64,000 nucleotides of DNA from Apium graveolens (Eukaryota; Streptophyta; Magnoliopsida; Apiales; Apiaceae), in NCBI RefSeq assembly GCF_009905375.1, contig NC_133647.1, positions 76,574,671-76,638,670 on the forward strand. Reading direction: 5' to 3'. Made by a program: the position numbers and the translations under genes. Within the stretch, counting starts at the first letter, position 1. Each line of letters begins with the position of its first letter. The notes under the pieces are model-generated. The model saw nothing but the letters and a program-made list of their open reading frames with translations, made no database searches and had not been told where the DNA came from. Positions 12,101 through 22,814 of this stretch are shown piece by piece.

Positions 12101-13198
12101 AAGAAGAAAAGTCAGATTGAAGCAGGAAAAGAGGCAAGCTGCTCTAGATGCAAAGAAGTCTAAACAAAAGAAAGAACAACTTGCTATCTTGGCCAAGCTA
12201 CAGGCTGTGAATTCTTCTCAACAAATTCCCTCTCAACCATCTCAAGCTGCTGAATTAGAGAAGAAGATTGAAAAACAGAAGAAATCCCCAAGAAAGAAAG
12301 AACTGGCTAAAAGAACAAAAAGAAAGTTGGATGTTGTTGACAAGGAATTGGAAGATCAATTTCCAAAGGAATCCACTCAAGCTGAAACTCAAACATCAAA
12401 GCCCTCTGTTGTGTTTGAAGACATAAGGGTGGTGGACCCCTACAGGAACATACACGGAGAGCCTATTGTGCCAAAGGATGAGCCAATAGAGTGGGATAAA
12501 TTACCAATTCCTGACTTCAACTTGCCAATTCTTACTAAGCTAAGAAGGACAAAATCAAGGGCAGTCAAGAAAGTGAAGCCGTCACCTCTCAAATCCAAGT
12601 CAATAGTCAAAGCTCAACCCAAGGTCAACAGGGGAGACTACTTGTACTTGTGTGACATCAAAGAATTCTCAGATCTAAACCTCTATCTGGAGGACCTGGA
12701 TGAGGTAAGGGCAATTGATGCATACAGAAACCTACCTGAAAGGTTGGTGTTCAAGTACAAAGGGGGAAGAGAGATTCAGTGGCCTCTTCATAGGATACTT
12801 CAAGAAAGCCAAGCTGTGTTGATCAAAGTCTATTCATCCTTCAAGAAAAACTTTGGGTTCAATGTAACTGCAAGAAGATTAGTATTGAAGAAGATTGAAG
12901 AGCTAAGGAGTGTTAGAGCCAAAGATGCACTACCCAAAACTCTTATAATCCCATACACAGGGAGAAGAGTGCATCTAAGGCCCTACTGGCTGATGGAATT
13001 CATGGATGACAAGGGTGTGAGAAGATTCTTCAGATTAGAAGACCAATTGAGTATCTCTAGCAATGGACTCTCTTGGAATTGCAAGAAATGTTAGATCTCT
13101 CAGAATCTGATGAATTAGAATTCCACAGACAACTCCAGAATCAAATTGAAGAAAACAACAGAAAGCTTGGAAGAAGATCCAGACCTTCAAGAAACTAG
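9131..13198 (+). pseudogene. Copia-1 ORF3 (SIRE envelope-like extra ORF), frameshifted
   Basis: A third ORF after pol is typical of SIRE-like elements and is often called envelope-like; no clear signal peptide or fusion peptide is visible here. It starts MAPVVKIMS. A compact N-terminal domain covers about residues 1-240 (blocks EEMWTTTIYN, KKEWSYLCDVV, YYARFFMLLANH). A Ser/Thr/Lys-rich linker (to about 10800), a coiled-coil stretch (11110-11460) and a basic C-terminal region with YLYLCDIKEF and WPLHRILQES (12640-12810) follow. Frame changes lie near 10840, 12100 and 13080. Three GGGGGAGA tracts sit at 11520-11568. Function is unknown: structural, movement or accessory roles are all possible. 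Confidence 0.75.
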
Positions 13199-13376
13199 AA
13201 AAATCTGCTCAGACTAGAGGAGCATCTTGAACTGACTGTGAGCTAAACCTTGTACATTTTTGTTTAAATTGAAGCACTTTCAGTTTTATCTACTTATCTT
13301 TAAAAGTATATGTTTAGGATGTTTTGTTATCATCAAGTATCTCTTAATTAATGGCTACAATTCCAGTAGACATAAA

Positions 13377-13390
13377 TTGGGGGAGATTAT
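13377..13390 (+). other. Copia-1 polypurine tract
   Basis: TTGGGGGAGATTAT immediately before the 3' LTR, the expected plus-strand primer. The same string precedes the Copia-2 3' LTR. Confidence 0.85.
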
Positions 13391-14410
13391 TGTGAATATG
13401 TTATGTACTTGATGATTACCTAAACAAAACATCTAAGTAGATTTTACTTAGTGAAATAATGTAGCACTCGACGGATAAGAATTATAGTCTCGACGGATAA
13501 CTCATTATAGTCCCGACGGATGATTAACTTATTATCCATCGAGTGAGTAGCTTATGTAATAATAAGGTTGTAGCACAGTGTTGTATGCACCTTTGTATAG
13601 AATCTGAAGTAGCATATAAGTCATGTTGACTTTAACTAGATATGCAGAATAGGTTGATTAATTGTACAGAAGCAATGTCTTATAATTCTGTATAAGTGAA
13701 ATGAAGTCAAGTGCCAAAATAGCTACCAAAGGATGATTAACAAAGCTTTGACAGATGATCAAATGACTATCAATGGATGTTTAACATAGCAGTCGACGGA
13801 TGATCAATCAAGTCATCGACGGATGATCTGAAAGTCGACGGATGATCATATCAAGAATTCAAACATTAGTTGAACAGTGAAAGCTGACACATAGCCGTTG
13901 AGTTGGATACAAACACACTGTGGAAGCCCATTAACTGGGTAATAGATGACGAAAAGCAGCAAAGATCAAGACTGTTAGATTTTATATTTGTTCAGTCTTT
14001 TTGACTTTATAATCTTGGTAATATATAAACCAAGAGAGTAGCAAATAGAAAATAACTAAGAGAGCTAAGAAACAACAACAGAGAAATCTTTGTAAGCACT
14101 ATCTTTAGCATTTCCTGTGTTCTTAGCAGTTCTATTTTGTGTAAGCAGCTGTGAGCATTTCTGCACACAGAGTCCTCTCGATATATTAAATATATCTCTG
14201 GTGGAATTGTTTAAATCCACAAGAAAGTTTTTAAAGACTCTTGTTTTTAATTACTTATGTTTTGATTCATTCAAGTTTACATTCCGCATTGTGCTAATCA
14301 AAACAAATATATCCATAATTGAGTTGAACATTTTTATTTCAAGAAAAAGGTTCAAGAATTCCATTCAACCCCCCTTCTGTAATTCTTGCTATATTGTTAA
14401 GGGACTAACA
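13391..14410 (+). repeat. Copia-1 3' LTR (1020 bp)
   Basis: Begins TGTGAATATG and ends GGGACTAACA (TG...CA). Seven exact copies of CGACGGAT fall at 13469-13843. A TATA box (TATATAAA, 14022-14029) lies about 390 bp before the LTR end. Confidence 0.93.
14022..14029 (+). promoter_or_regulatory. TATA box in Copia-1 LTR
   Basis: TATATAAAC, the same core seen in the Copia-2 (40180, 51671) and Copia-3 (62168) LTRs. The start of element transcripts should lie about 30 bases downstream. Confidence 0.5.
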
Positions 14411-14451
14411 TACATCATGGTATTGCCGAATGACAACTATTACCTTTTCCT

Positions 14452-15649
14452 TCAGATTTGCCCCCATATTTTCCCTATCCGAACCATTTTTCCCGAGTGG
14501 CCTGCATACAGCTCTACCTCTTCGGTTTCTGCCACGGGTTCGGCGATAGGGCTTGAGAGATCCGCTCCAAACTTTTCTAACTCAATATTCAGTGTTTCTC
14601 GGCTTCCACTGTGCTCGTCTTCGACCCTTTTTCTTTTTACGGTTTTGTCCGGCCCTTCATATTCTTGATCCTTTTCCAGGTCTTCCAACATTATGATTCG
14701 AGCGGTTTTTTGATCGCCCTTCATTTCTCCTACCCCTTTCTCGGTCGGAAACTTGAGTTTGAGATAGGGTATAGATTCCACCGCTTCAAAGGTCGACAAG
14801 AAGGGTCTTCCGAATATTGTATTATAGGGGCTCTCAATCCGTACCACATAGAACTTCACCGGATTTTCAACAATACATAAAAACTTGCCCATGAGGACAG
14901 GAAGCGTGATTGTTCCCTTAAACTGTATGGGTGTCCTCCATTGGCGTAAAGAAGAGCCTCATTGCAGGGCTCCAACTGTTCTTCAGCCAAGTTCATCTTG
15001 CAATAGGTTTTGTGGAACAGTATGTTGGCCGAACTTCCGGTATCTACCATCACCTTCCATATTTTATTCTACACGATGATTGGGTTAATAATGAGGGGGT
15101 CCTCGTGTGGGCGAATGACATCCTCGTAGTTCTCAGTGCTGAAGGTCATAGGCATGTGGGGCTTCGCCTGACCGAACTGATAGAGATTGTATACTTGTTG
15201 GGCGTACTTTTTCTTAGCTGTCTTGCTATCCTTGTCTAGGATGCTGCCCTCAGATATAGTTTTTACTTCTCCCCTTATCCTATCCCTTCGTTCCGGAATT
15301 TTGGCTTCTACCTCCTCCTCTTGGTTTTCCTTCGGCCCCAGTCTGTCTCTCAGATCTCGGAAAAACTGATTAAGTTTGCCGTCTTTGATCATTCGCTCAA
15401 TGAGACTTTTGAGGTGATAGCACTCATTGGTATTGTGCCCCTTGTCCCTGTGATAGTCACAGTATTTGTCGGGGTTCTTCTTATGGTTAGGGACCTTCAT
15501 TTTAGCCGGCCGAACGAACCCAGGCTTGCCCTTGATTTCATGGAGAATCTTGGAGATTGGCGCATTCAAAGGGGTGAATACGGTCGAATCTCTATCTCGT
15601 CGACGTTCGGCCCCGCGATCCGTCTCTTTTCTTCCTTCTTTCCTAACAT
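14452..15649 (-). pseudogene. Gypsy-1 gag C-terminus and protease
   Basis: The minus-strand frame resumes after the CACTA insertion with NAPISKILHEIKGK, then the gag block YCDYHRDKGHNTNECYHLK and an Arg/Glu-rich stretch. A stop near 15070 separates it from an aspartic protease with the catalytic triad VDTGSSAN (about 15050) and the later block IFGRPFLSTFEAV (about 14800). A frame change lies between about 15053 and 14890. The reading ends at the Copia-1 insertion. Confidence 0.82.
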
Positions 15650-16662
15650 CCCGACTACTGTAAAAATGCCCTTAGACATCGGTTATAAACCGATGTCTTT
15701 TTTTTTCAAACCGATGTCTTCGCATGTGTAGAGAAAGGTAGGGGTCTTTAACATCGGTTTTTAGTCGATGTTAAAGATGTACATAGACATCGGTTTTCTT
15801 AGCAAACCGATATATAATTAGCCCTTTTTTAATAACATGTTAAAACTAGATTGTGAAAAATTGTATTTAGGAGGTTAAAAAGCATTATAAACATATAACA
15901 GGGAAGAACTTTTAACTGATAGACATCAGATTCTTAAAAAAACTGATGTCTTACTCGGTATTTTATATCGGTTTATTTACTCAACCGACGTTAAACATAA
16001 CTTATAACATCAGTTTTACTTGAGGAAGCGATGTGAAACTTCTACTTTAACATCGGCTGCGTAGGTTAAACCGATGTACATTGTTCTGAAAGACATCAGT
16101 TTTCTTTTTATATACTTGCACAAAGCGATGTGTTTTAACATTTTAGACATCGTTTTCATTCCTGTAATTTGATTTGTTTGTTAGTTTAAACATCATTTTT
16201 AGTTTAAGCAAGTGATGTGTTTTTAATATATATAGCAATTTAATATATAGCAAGCCGCATTCAGAATCATTTATATTGAAAGACAACCATTATTCGAAAC
16301 ATCAGCCTCAGACATATAATCTAATCATTTTGCTCGAGCCCAGGAAAAAGCCTCTGAAGAGTCCTACAGATAATCGGGTAGACAACTATGTTGATATTCC
16401 ACTTGGTACCAAGGAATGAATGAAGTAATATTATATATCACCATTAAAAATAACTCGGCTGCCTTCCACCAAAAAATCATCTGCTTGAGATAAGAGCCTG
16501 GGAAGATATCAGAGAAGGCAGTTACACTTTTTTTACTTATTAGTGTTAGCTATTCCTAAACATAAGAAAAAAAAGATAACCCCATGATAACGATTATCAG
16601 GATCAACAAACATGTTTTTAATAAATATGAGTTATATAAGAAATACATAACGGAATCAATAC

Positions 16663-17898
16663 CATTAATGGAGAGATAATCTTCAGTATACGACAGCTGC
16701 AACAGTGTAGATTTACGACATTTGCCATCTCGGAAAAACCGAGTCAATGTGAAAACTACATCTCCAAAATTGGAATAAAACTGCACAGATAAAGACACAC
16801 ATGAGCGGAGGCTTCGTTGCACATATCATAGAGTAAAATCCAAATCTCAACCTTGATATGAGGCTGTATCTAGACTGATATTTGGGACTGACGATTTGAA
16901 TGTGTGAACCTGCTTATGACGAATGGTAAAATGATGAGATGAAAAAAATAGTAAATGTTAAAGTTATTTAGGATCAAGTACCCACCCAGAATAAGTGCAA
17001 ACAAAACCACTTAGCACCAATAGGCGTTAAAATGTAAGCAACAATGTCTATATTCAATTACTTACAGCAAGAAAAACGATAATCACTGATTATATATGAA
17101 AATAGTTGATGTATAATTTAATCATTTAGTAGAACATCGTATGGTAAGCTAACTCCGACAATAAACAATATAAATATCAGTTCTTATTCAGCGCTGAAGC
17201 CTTAAACCCAGTAAAACTAGACATCTTATTGCACCATTAAGTAAATGAAGCTCTAACTGAAGATATACAAAAAAAATGACCCCTAAATGTCTTAAGAAAC
17301 TCAATAGAGCAATATATATAACTACAATGTAACTCGTTGTATGATCTAACCAACTTTAAGAAGCTGCAATTTCAATAGATATATGGAGTTTCGTATTAAA
17401 GACCTTTCATCACAAAAAATGATTGTCCATAATCATGGCGATGACGAATGACACGACCAACATCCTGATTAAAAGCACGTGATACTTTTTGACGATACCA
17501 TTCTTCTCCAGTCAAAAGCTGTAATTAACAGACATATACTTTCATAAAATATACAAATTTCAAAAGTAACCTATAAATGCTCAAAATCAGATATAATTTG
17601 AGTAGATATCCCACAATCTGAGTCCTACCTTACATCCTGTCCTAAGTGGCACTGCGAATGCCTTCTCATCCAAGAATTCACGTTTTAGACGAACCTGTCA
17701 AAAGTCATAGAGCTTATACTGTTAAGCAATGCCCCTGACAACATACTACAACTCAAAATCATAAAGATTTATCGAAAATGATATTTAATGCATTTCTTCC
17801 TGATTCCTATTACATAATAGATCAAATATATTGTATACACTGAATTCTTTAAAAATAAGGGGACAATTTCTGAAACGAACCTTAGGATCAGTTACACA
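16663..17898 (-). pseudogene. RTEL1: Captured RTEL1-like helicase exons in CACTA copy B
   Basis: Same four blocks as copy A: 17898-17881, 17694-17629, 17518-17404 and 16780-16663. Block C reads [11 protein letters not shown] here, one residue closer to the usual helicase motif VI than copy A. The intron between blocks B and C is 8 bp longer than in copy A. The same small deletion after DYG shows the damage predates the duplication. The source gene is not in this window. Confidence 0.8.
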
Positions 17899-18369
17899 CT
17901 GAAACTGAATGCAAACACATGCCAAAGCCAACAACTGTACTCTCTAATCTACACTCCTATACATATAATTGAACTAATTCTATAGTAACAAGCAATCAAG
18001 AACCCAAAACAAACATACACACATATATAAACATACACAGACTGGCCTTAAACACAATTATACTTCATGTTTACACGCCCAAAATAAACACACACTTATA
18101 TTAAACGTTTCATTTTATATATACACATATTTACATGATTAAACATTTGCTGTAATTGTACTTCAAAAACAAAAACAGTTCCTAAAATTTAACAAGAACA
18201 TGGAGCAATATACCTAATCGAGCAAACCCAACTTCAATAAATAGTAATCAATCCAGTAGACCAAACTTTAATCGAGTAGACCAAACTTCTTTCAAGGCTA
18301 TTCAACACCAATCGAGCTCGATTTATGAATTAATCGAGTTTAATTCATATAAATAGGTTTGTACAAATA

Positions 18370-18550
18370 GGGGTTTTAGGTTTAGAGAGAGTGAGTGAGA
18401 AGAGAGACAGTGAGAGATGATAGAGATGAGAGTGAGAGAGAAGAGATGTGAGAGGGTGAGAGAGAGGAGAGAAGAGAGGCTGTGAGTGAGAGAGAAGAGA
18501 GAAGAGGGGCTGTGAGTGAAAAAGAAGAGAGAATGAGAGAGAGGGGGAAA
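18370..18550 (+). repeat. GA-rich low-complexity tract in CACTA copy B
   Basis: About 180 bases of imperfect (GAGA) repeats with AGAGAGTGAGTG units just before the right subterminal region of the transposon. Open frames here are low-complexity artefacts. Confidence 0.75.
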
Positions 18551-18817
18551 CGTTTTTGGTTAGGGGGAAAACTGAGAATAAAAATTTGGTTAAGGGGGGA
18601 ATTTTTTGGTGTATTAACGGGGGAAAGAAAGAAGCGGGGATTTTTTTATTTTTTTTTAAAAATGATTATAGACATCGGCTAGTTAAGATAATGATGTCTT
18701 ACAACCCCTTTAACATCAATTTTGAAATGACCGATGTTAAAATTGTTTTTAACATCAGTGACATTTCTAACCGATGTTAAAGGGGTGATGTCGTAGGCAC
18801 TATTTCTAGTAGTGCCC

Positions 18818-19949
18818 TTTGTACAGAGCCTGATCTTGAGCCTTCGTATCTGTCAGCTCGCTTCGATCGGTCATCCCTTTGGGAGTCCTTATACCCCCCG
18901 ATGCTTTCCATTTTTTGGCGAATATTCTCGTCCCTCACATATATATCATTCAGGGATCTTGGGGGAAAATCGTAAAGAGATGAGCGGAGCGTTTTACCTT
19001 TATAGGGGTCCAACCCCTCCGTCAAGAAACCCATTTCCTTGACCTTGTCCAAATTAGTAACCATCCTAGCTTCTTCTTTGAACCGAGTGAGATAATCCCC
19101 CAACTCCTCGTTCGCCCTTTGTCTGCAGTGGACCGGGGCTTTGGTGTCCTTCGCCTTTCGGCACGTGTGCGAGTAGTACTTCAGAAACTTCCTCTTCAGT
19201 TGCTCGTAAGATCCAATGAATCTAGGTTTAAGGAATTTATACCACATCGAATCTGACCCCTTCAGATAGGTCTTGAACATTTTGCAAAGCATGATATCAT
19301 TATGACCCATCCCAATCATTAGCAACTCCTACTTTTTGTAGTGGTCCTCAGGGTCCCCCTTCCCGCTGAACTCACTCATCTTACGGAATTGAATTTTTTC
19401 GCCCGGAGGGGGTCGATATTGTTCAATTTCTTGGGTCACAACCGGTTCTCTGTCGGCCCTCCTATCACCGAACAAGGCCTTTTCTAGGCGAGTGAACCTG
19501 AGGTGGGATCCATCGAGCTCCTCGTTTGAGTCAGATGAGAAGGGTTGCTTCGTCCTCTTTCTTCGGGGATGCGAATCAGAGTTAGACTCATCTTCTTCGT
19601 CATGCCCCCTTCGATCTCTCCTATCCTTATTCGTTCTTCCCGGCTCGTCGGCCTGCAACGCTTCGCCCAAGGTCCTTTCTTGCAGTTCAATTTCTTCTCT
19701 TTGAAGCTGCAGTGCCTTCAGTCGTAGCGCATCAGCCTCTCTTCGCTTCGCGCAGGCCTTTGCATCCTTTTCTGCTTGGTCACTTTTGGCCTTGCCATTC
19801 TCCACAGCCTTTTCCGCCCGGATATTTAGGAGTAAGGCTTCTTCTTCAGGAGTTAAGGTGATGACTCCATCTTCGTCCACTAGAGTGGATGGTTGCCCCT
19901 TATCGGAAAAACCAGGTGGCGGTGAATGTTCATGAATTATTTCTGTCAT
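18818..19949 (-). pseudogene. Gypsy-1 gag N-terminal part
   Basis: The likely start is the ATG at 19949 (MTEIIHEHSPPPGF); the open frame upstream of it runs into the primer site and is not coding. An Ala/Glu/Lys-rich helical region is followed by an acidic Arg-rich segment and the retrotransposon gag domain with MIGMGHNDIMLCKMF and YLKGSDSMWYKFL, then a capsid end with RFKEEARMV. One TAG near 19327 interrupts the frame. The frame is cut at 18818 by CACTA copy B and continues at 15649. Confidence 0.85.
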
Positions 19950-19984
19950 GCTCTCGTTATCTCGGCTTGTAGCTCTCGTAGTTC

Positions 19985-20000
19985 CCACAGACGGCGCCAA
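19985..20000 (-). other. Gypsy-1 primer-binding site
   Basis: Minus strand TGGCGCCGTCTGTGGG directly after the LTR end. TGGCGCC-type primer sites are usual in Tat-group elements; I did not assign the tRNA. Confidence 0.7.
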
Positions 20001-20001
20001 A

Positions 20002-20446
20002 TGTTATGCCCAGATTCCTTCAGGTGGATGAATAGGCTTCGGGCTTCGTGAAGGTAGCTTCTGCTAAGACCTGAAAGTGAAGAGAATGCGAGGGTTTATA
20101 CCCCCGATTCACCTCCGGTGTGAGAATAAGAATCTAGTTATAAAGTGGGTAGAAAATACAAGAAAAGCAAAGTGTTTTAGAGAGAATGTGTGTATGTTTT
20201 GTCTTACTTTCCAAGGGGTTTTATACCCATTTAGGTCATGAATGCTCATCGTTACTCATCATTAAGGAGGGAGTGAAAAGTGGGCGTTATGTTCCTTCTG
20301 CTTTCCAACGTTCGGGAAGAAAGATGGGTCTTGGCCTGCGGCTCTCCGTGAGCCTTCGACTTATGGGCCTGATGGACCTTCGACCCAATAGCTCAATCGT
20401 CCGATGGGTCTTCATTCAGTGGGCCTTATTGGACCCATAGCCAACA
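20002..20446 (-). repeat. Gypsy-1 5' LTR (445 bp)
   Basis: On the minus strand it begins TGTTGGCTATGGG and ends GGGCATAACA, with TG...CA termini. It is next to the primer site. No second LTR is in the window. Confidence 0.8.
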
Positions 20447-20671
20447 ATTACTATAACCCCGAGACTTAGACAGGCAATAAAAAATGAAAATCGTACATCA
20501 TCTTTATTAATTGATCACATGCATCACCTAATTGTGCTATGATAACCTGAATATTTGACCTCTTCCAAGATGATATCAGGCATCAAGATTCAGGGCATAA
20601 AACCTCAACTCGATCCACCATTTTACAGTAGACATAGCAAAAAAATTAGTTATCCAACATGTAGGTTTTTA

Positions 20672-21337
20672 GGCCATCTCCAACAGTTGTGATCCAAAAA
20701 TCTAAATTTGAATCACCAACTGATCCTCATCCAATTTTCTGACCAACTCCAACAGTGTGATCCAAATATTTGATCCAAATTACTTTTTACATATAATAAT
20801 ATATAAATATCATAGTAAGCAATTTTATCTTAAATTTATCATTTAATAATTATTAACAATTTATATAAAATTTCATAAATTAATTAAATCAAAAAAAATT
20901 AATACACATAAAAATATTAAAAATTGTGCAATTAATTCATGAAAAACATATTTATTGCAATAATTAATATACAAAACATCATTGATACATACTAATTTTC
21001 CGAATTAATATATTTTTCTCACAAATGCTCAATTAATGCATCTCTAAGTGGAATATGTGTCTCTTTATTTTTTATTTTTAAATTTTAATGAAATTATGTT
21101 TTCTCATTATTTTAAATTTTATTTTAAAAATAAATTTTGTTAACTATTAATTATATTATGTTATTAATTATATAATTAAATAATCAAAAATCAATTTAAA
21201 ATCTTATAAACTACAAATAACAAAATAATTATTTTATATTAAATCAAGTGATCCAAATTTGGATAAGTCAACATATCACCATTTGGATCACTGTTGGAAT
21301 GGAATTTGAGATAATATGAGGACCGTTGGATTTGCCC
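20672..21337. mobile_element. MITE-like DNA transposon relic
   Basis: The left end GGCCATCTCCAACAGT and the reverse complement of the right end (GGGCAAATCCAACGGT) form imperfect terminal inverted repeats. A second inner pair with CCAACAGTGTGATCCAAAT repeats the theme. The interior is AT-rich without coding. No exact target duplication was found, so the superfamily (PIF/Harbinger or hAT) is open. Confidence 0.6.
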
Positions 21338-21916
21338 ATACAACCAGATCTTCTGTGTAAAAATTGTTACAAAGGTATTCTCTTCAATTCTATTCTAAGC
21401 ATTTCTTTTCCTTGTCTTAGTTGGTCTTCTACACTAACAGTAACTTTATAGTTAAAATTTTGTATTAATTTGTAAATTCCTCCACCTCCGATGACTATAT
21501 ACTGTCTCAGCTTCGTCCAACCATTCCGTTATGACAACACTGAAAGATCATCTATTTATCATCATACTTTCGTTCGTTTTAAACCAATCAGCCTGACTAG
21601 AAAATCTATAGCTCAACACAACGTTATGTGTTTCTTTTCACTCGGTGTATTTTGTGTAGAGATCTCAGTTGTCAATCGATTGAACTTGCAGACGTACACT
21701 GCCCATATCTTCTATGTTTGGAGATTAAACTAGCTTGCCCAAGACAACATAGCTATATATTTATCAACACTATTTTGATTTTATGGATGCCGTAATCTGT
21801 CATGATTAGCGATGTCATTTTAAGATGTTTGCAGTTGAACACGATTCATACTTATACATGCATGTATTATTGAATAATGATATTTTCTTTAAGGGGCATT
21901 AAGGATGCTACAATAA
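21338..21916. other. Unassigned intergenic DNA
   Basis: An 80-codon open frame at 21491-21733 (plus) has no motif I recognise. Nothing else seen. Confidence 0.4.
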
Positions 21917-21925
21917 TTATGTAAA

Positions 21926-22090
21926 GGGAAAATGAATTTTGTTGTCACCCAATTTATTGTGTGTTTAGAAAATTACCACTCAATTATTAATTTTTTTGTT
22001 TTACTCACTAATATTAGGTTCATATTTTTTTTAATTACTAACGTTAGGTTCAGATTTGATTATTAGTATTTTGTCAATTTTCTATATCAT
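21926..22090 (+). repeat. Left terminal inverted repeat of the Mutator-like element
   Basis: Pairs with 34842-35006. Shared strings include TTTTACTCACTAAT and CTAACGTTAGGTTC. Confidence 0.8.
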
Positions 22091-22814
22091 TATTAAAATA
22101 TAGTGATAACTAGTACAAAAAGTGTTATATGTGTCTTATAAGAAAGCTTACATGTGTTTGCTAGATGCATATGGAGGAGTCGTATAATGTCTGAATTTTA
22201 TACGTATGTTATAGGAATAACGCATATTGTTTTAAATATCTGATCAAAACAAATTTATATACATTGTAAACAGACGCATAAAATCAGTTCATATACGTTT
22301 GTTATTTTTTAGATGGGGTACTAAGCTCAAAACCAAAATTATTAGGATGAGGCATCGCAATCCGTAATAAAATTATTGGGAAATAAAAATATAAAAAATT
22401 CAATATAATTAAATTATCAAACTGATCATAAAGTACTTATAAAAAAATTAAAAAATTACATATCAATTTTTTACCAAACGATAGTTTCAAAAACCCAATG
22501 AAATCACCAATCACAACTCCTTCATGCAACTCTTATCGACCCAAAATTAAAACTATAAACTCATCCATTCTAATAGAATCGTGAAACAAGTATATATATA
22601 ACACAAAAATATAATAATGTTGTAATAATGTGAATTTGGTATTAAATCAAACAACTCTTACAAGATATTTATCTTACAAACATAGTTTTATAACTTATTT
22701 TTAAGATTTTTTTTCTATTTAAAATTTAAATATTAAATTATTATTTATAAGAAAAAAATTAAAAATAATTCATGAAACTACATCTTTAGGAGCCTTAAAA
22801 TGCTTGTCAAACTC

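Larger units (their letters stand above)
2460..14410 (+). mobile_element. Copia-1: SIRE-like Ty1/copia retrotransposon, 5'-truncated
   Basis: Order of parts is partial 5' LTR, tRNA-Met(i) primer site, gag, PR-INT-RT-RNase H (the copia order), spacer, a long third ORF, polypurine tract and a 1020-bp 3' LTR. The third ORF after pol and the large size identify the SIRE/envelope-class lineage. The 331-bp overlap of the two LTRs differs at only about five positions, so insertion was recent, yet gag, pol and ORF3 all carry stops or frameshifts. The base after the 3' LTR starts TACAT, the presumed target duplication in the Gypsy-1 host; the matching left flank is lost to the duplication junction. 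Confidence 0.92.
15653..18814. mobile_element. CACTA transposon copy B, complete, non-autonomous
   Basis: The right end read inward is CACTACTAGAAA and the left end is GACTACTGTAAAA, so one terminal C has mutated to G. A 3-bp target duplication CCC flanks it (15650-15652 and 18815-18817), interrupting Gypsy-1 gag. Subterminal ACATCGGTT repeats lie at both ends; one pair (15674-15698) forms a perfect 11-bp stem with a 3-nt loop. At 3162 bp without a transposase it depends on another element. It carries the RTEL1-like exons. Confidence 0.9.
14411..20446 (-). mobile_element. Gypsy-1: Tat-type Ty3/gypsy element, partial, split by CACTA
   Basis: Read on the minus strand: a 445-bp 5' LTR (20446-20002), a TGGCGCC primer site, gag, then protease, where Copia-1 cuts it. 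RT, RNase H and integrase are not in this window. The gag motif YCDYHRDKGHNTNECYHLK and the primer-site type point to the Tat/Ogre/Retand group. The CACTA copy B insertion lies within gag. If the tandem-duplication model is right, the missing pol should lie upstream of base 1. Confidence 0.85.

Noticed and set aside
18482..18682. Arg/Glu-rich open frame
   Set aside because: Translation of a GA-rich low-complexity tract inside CACTA copy B.
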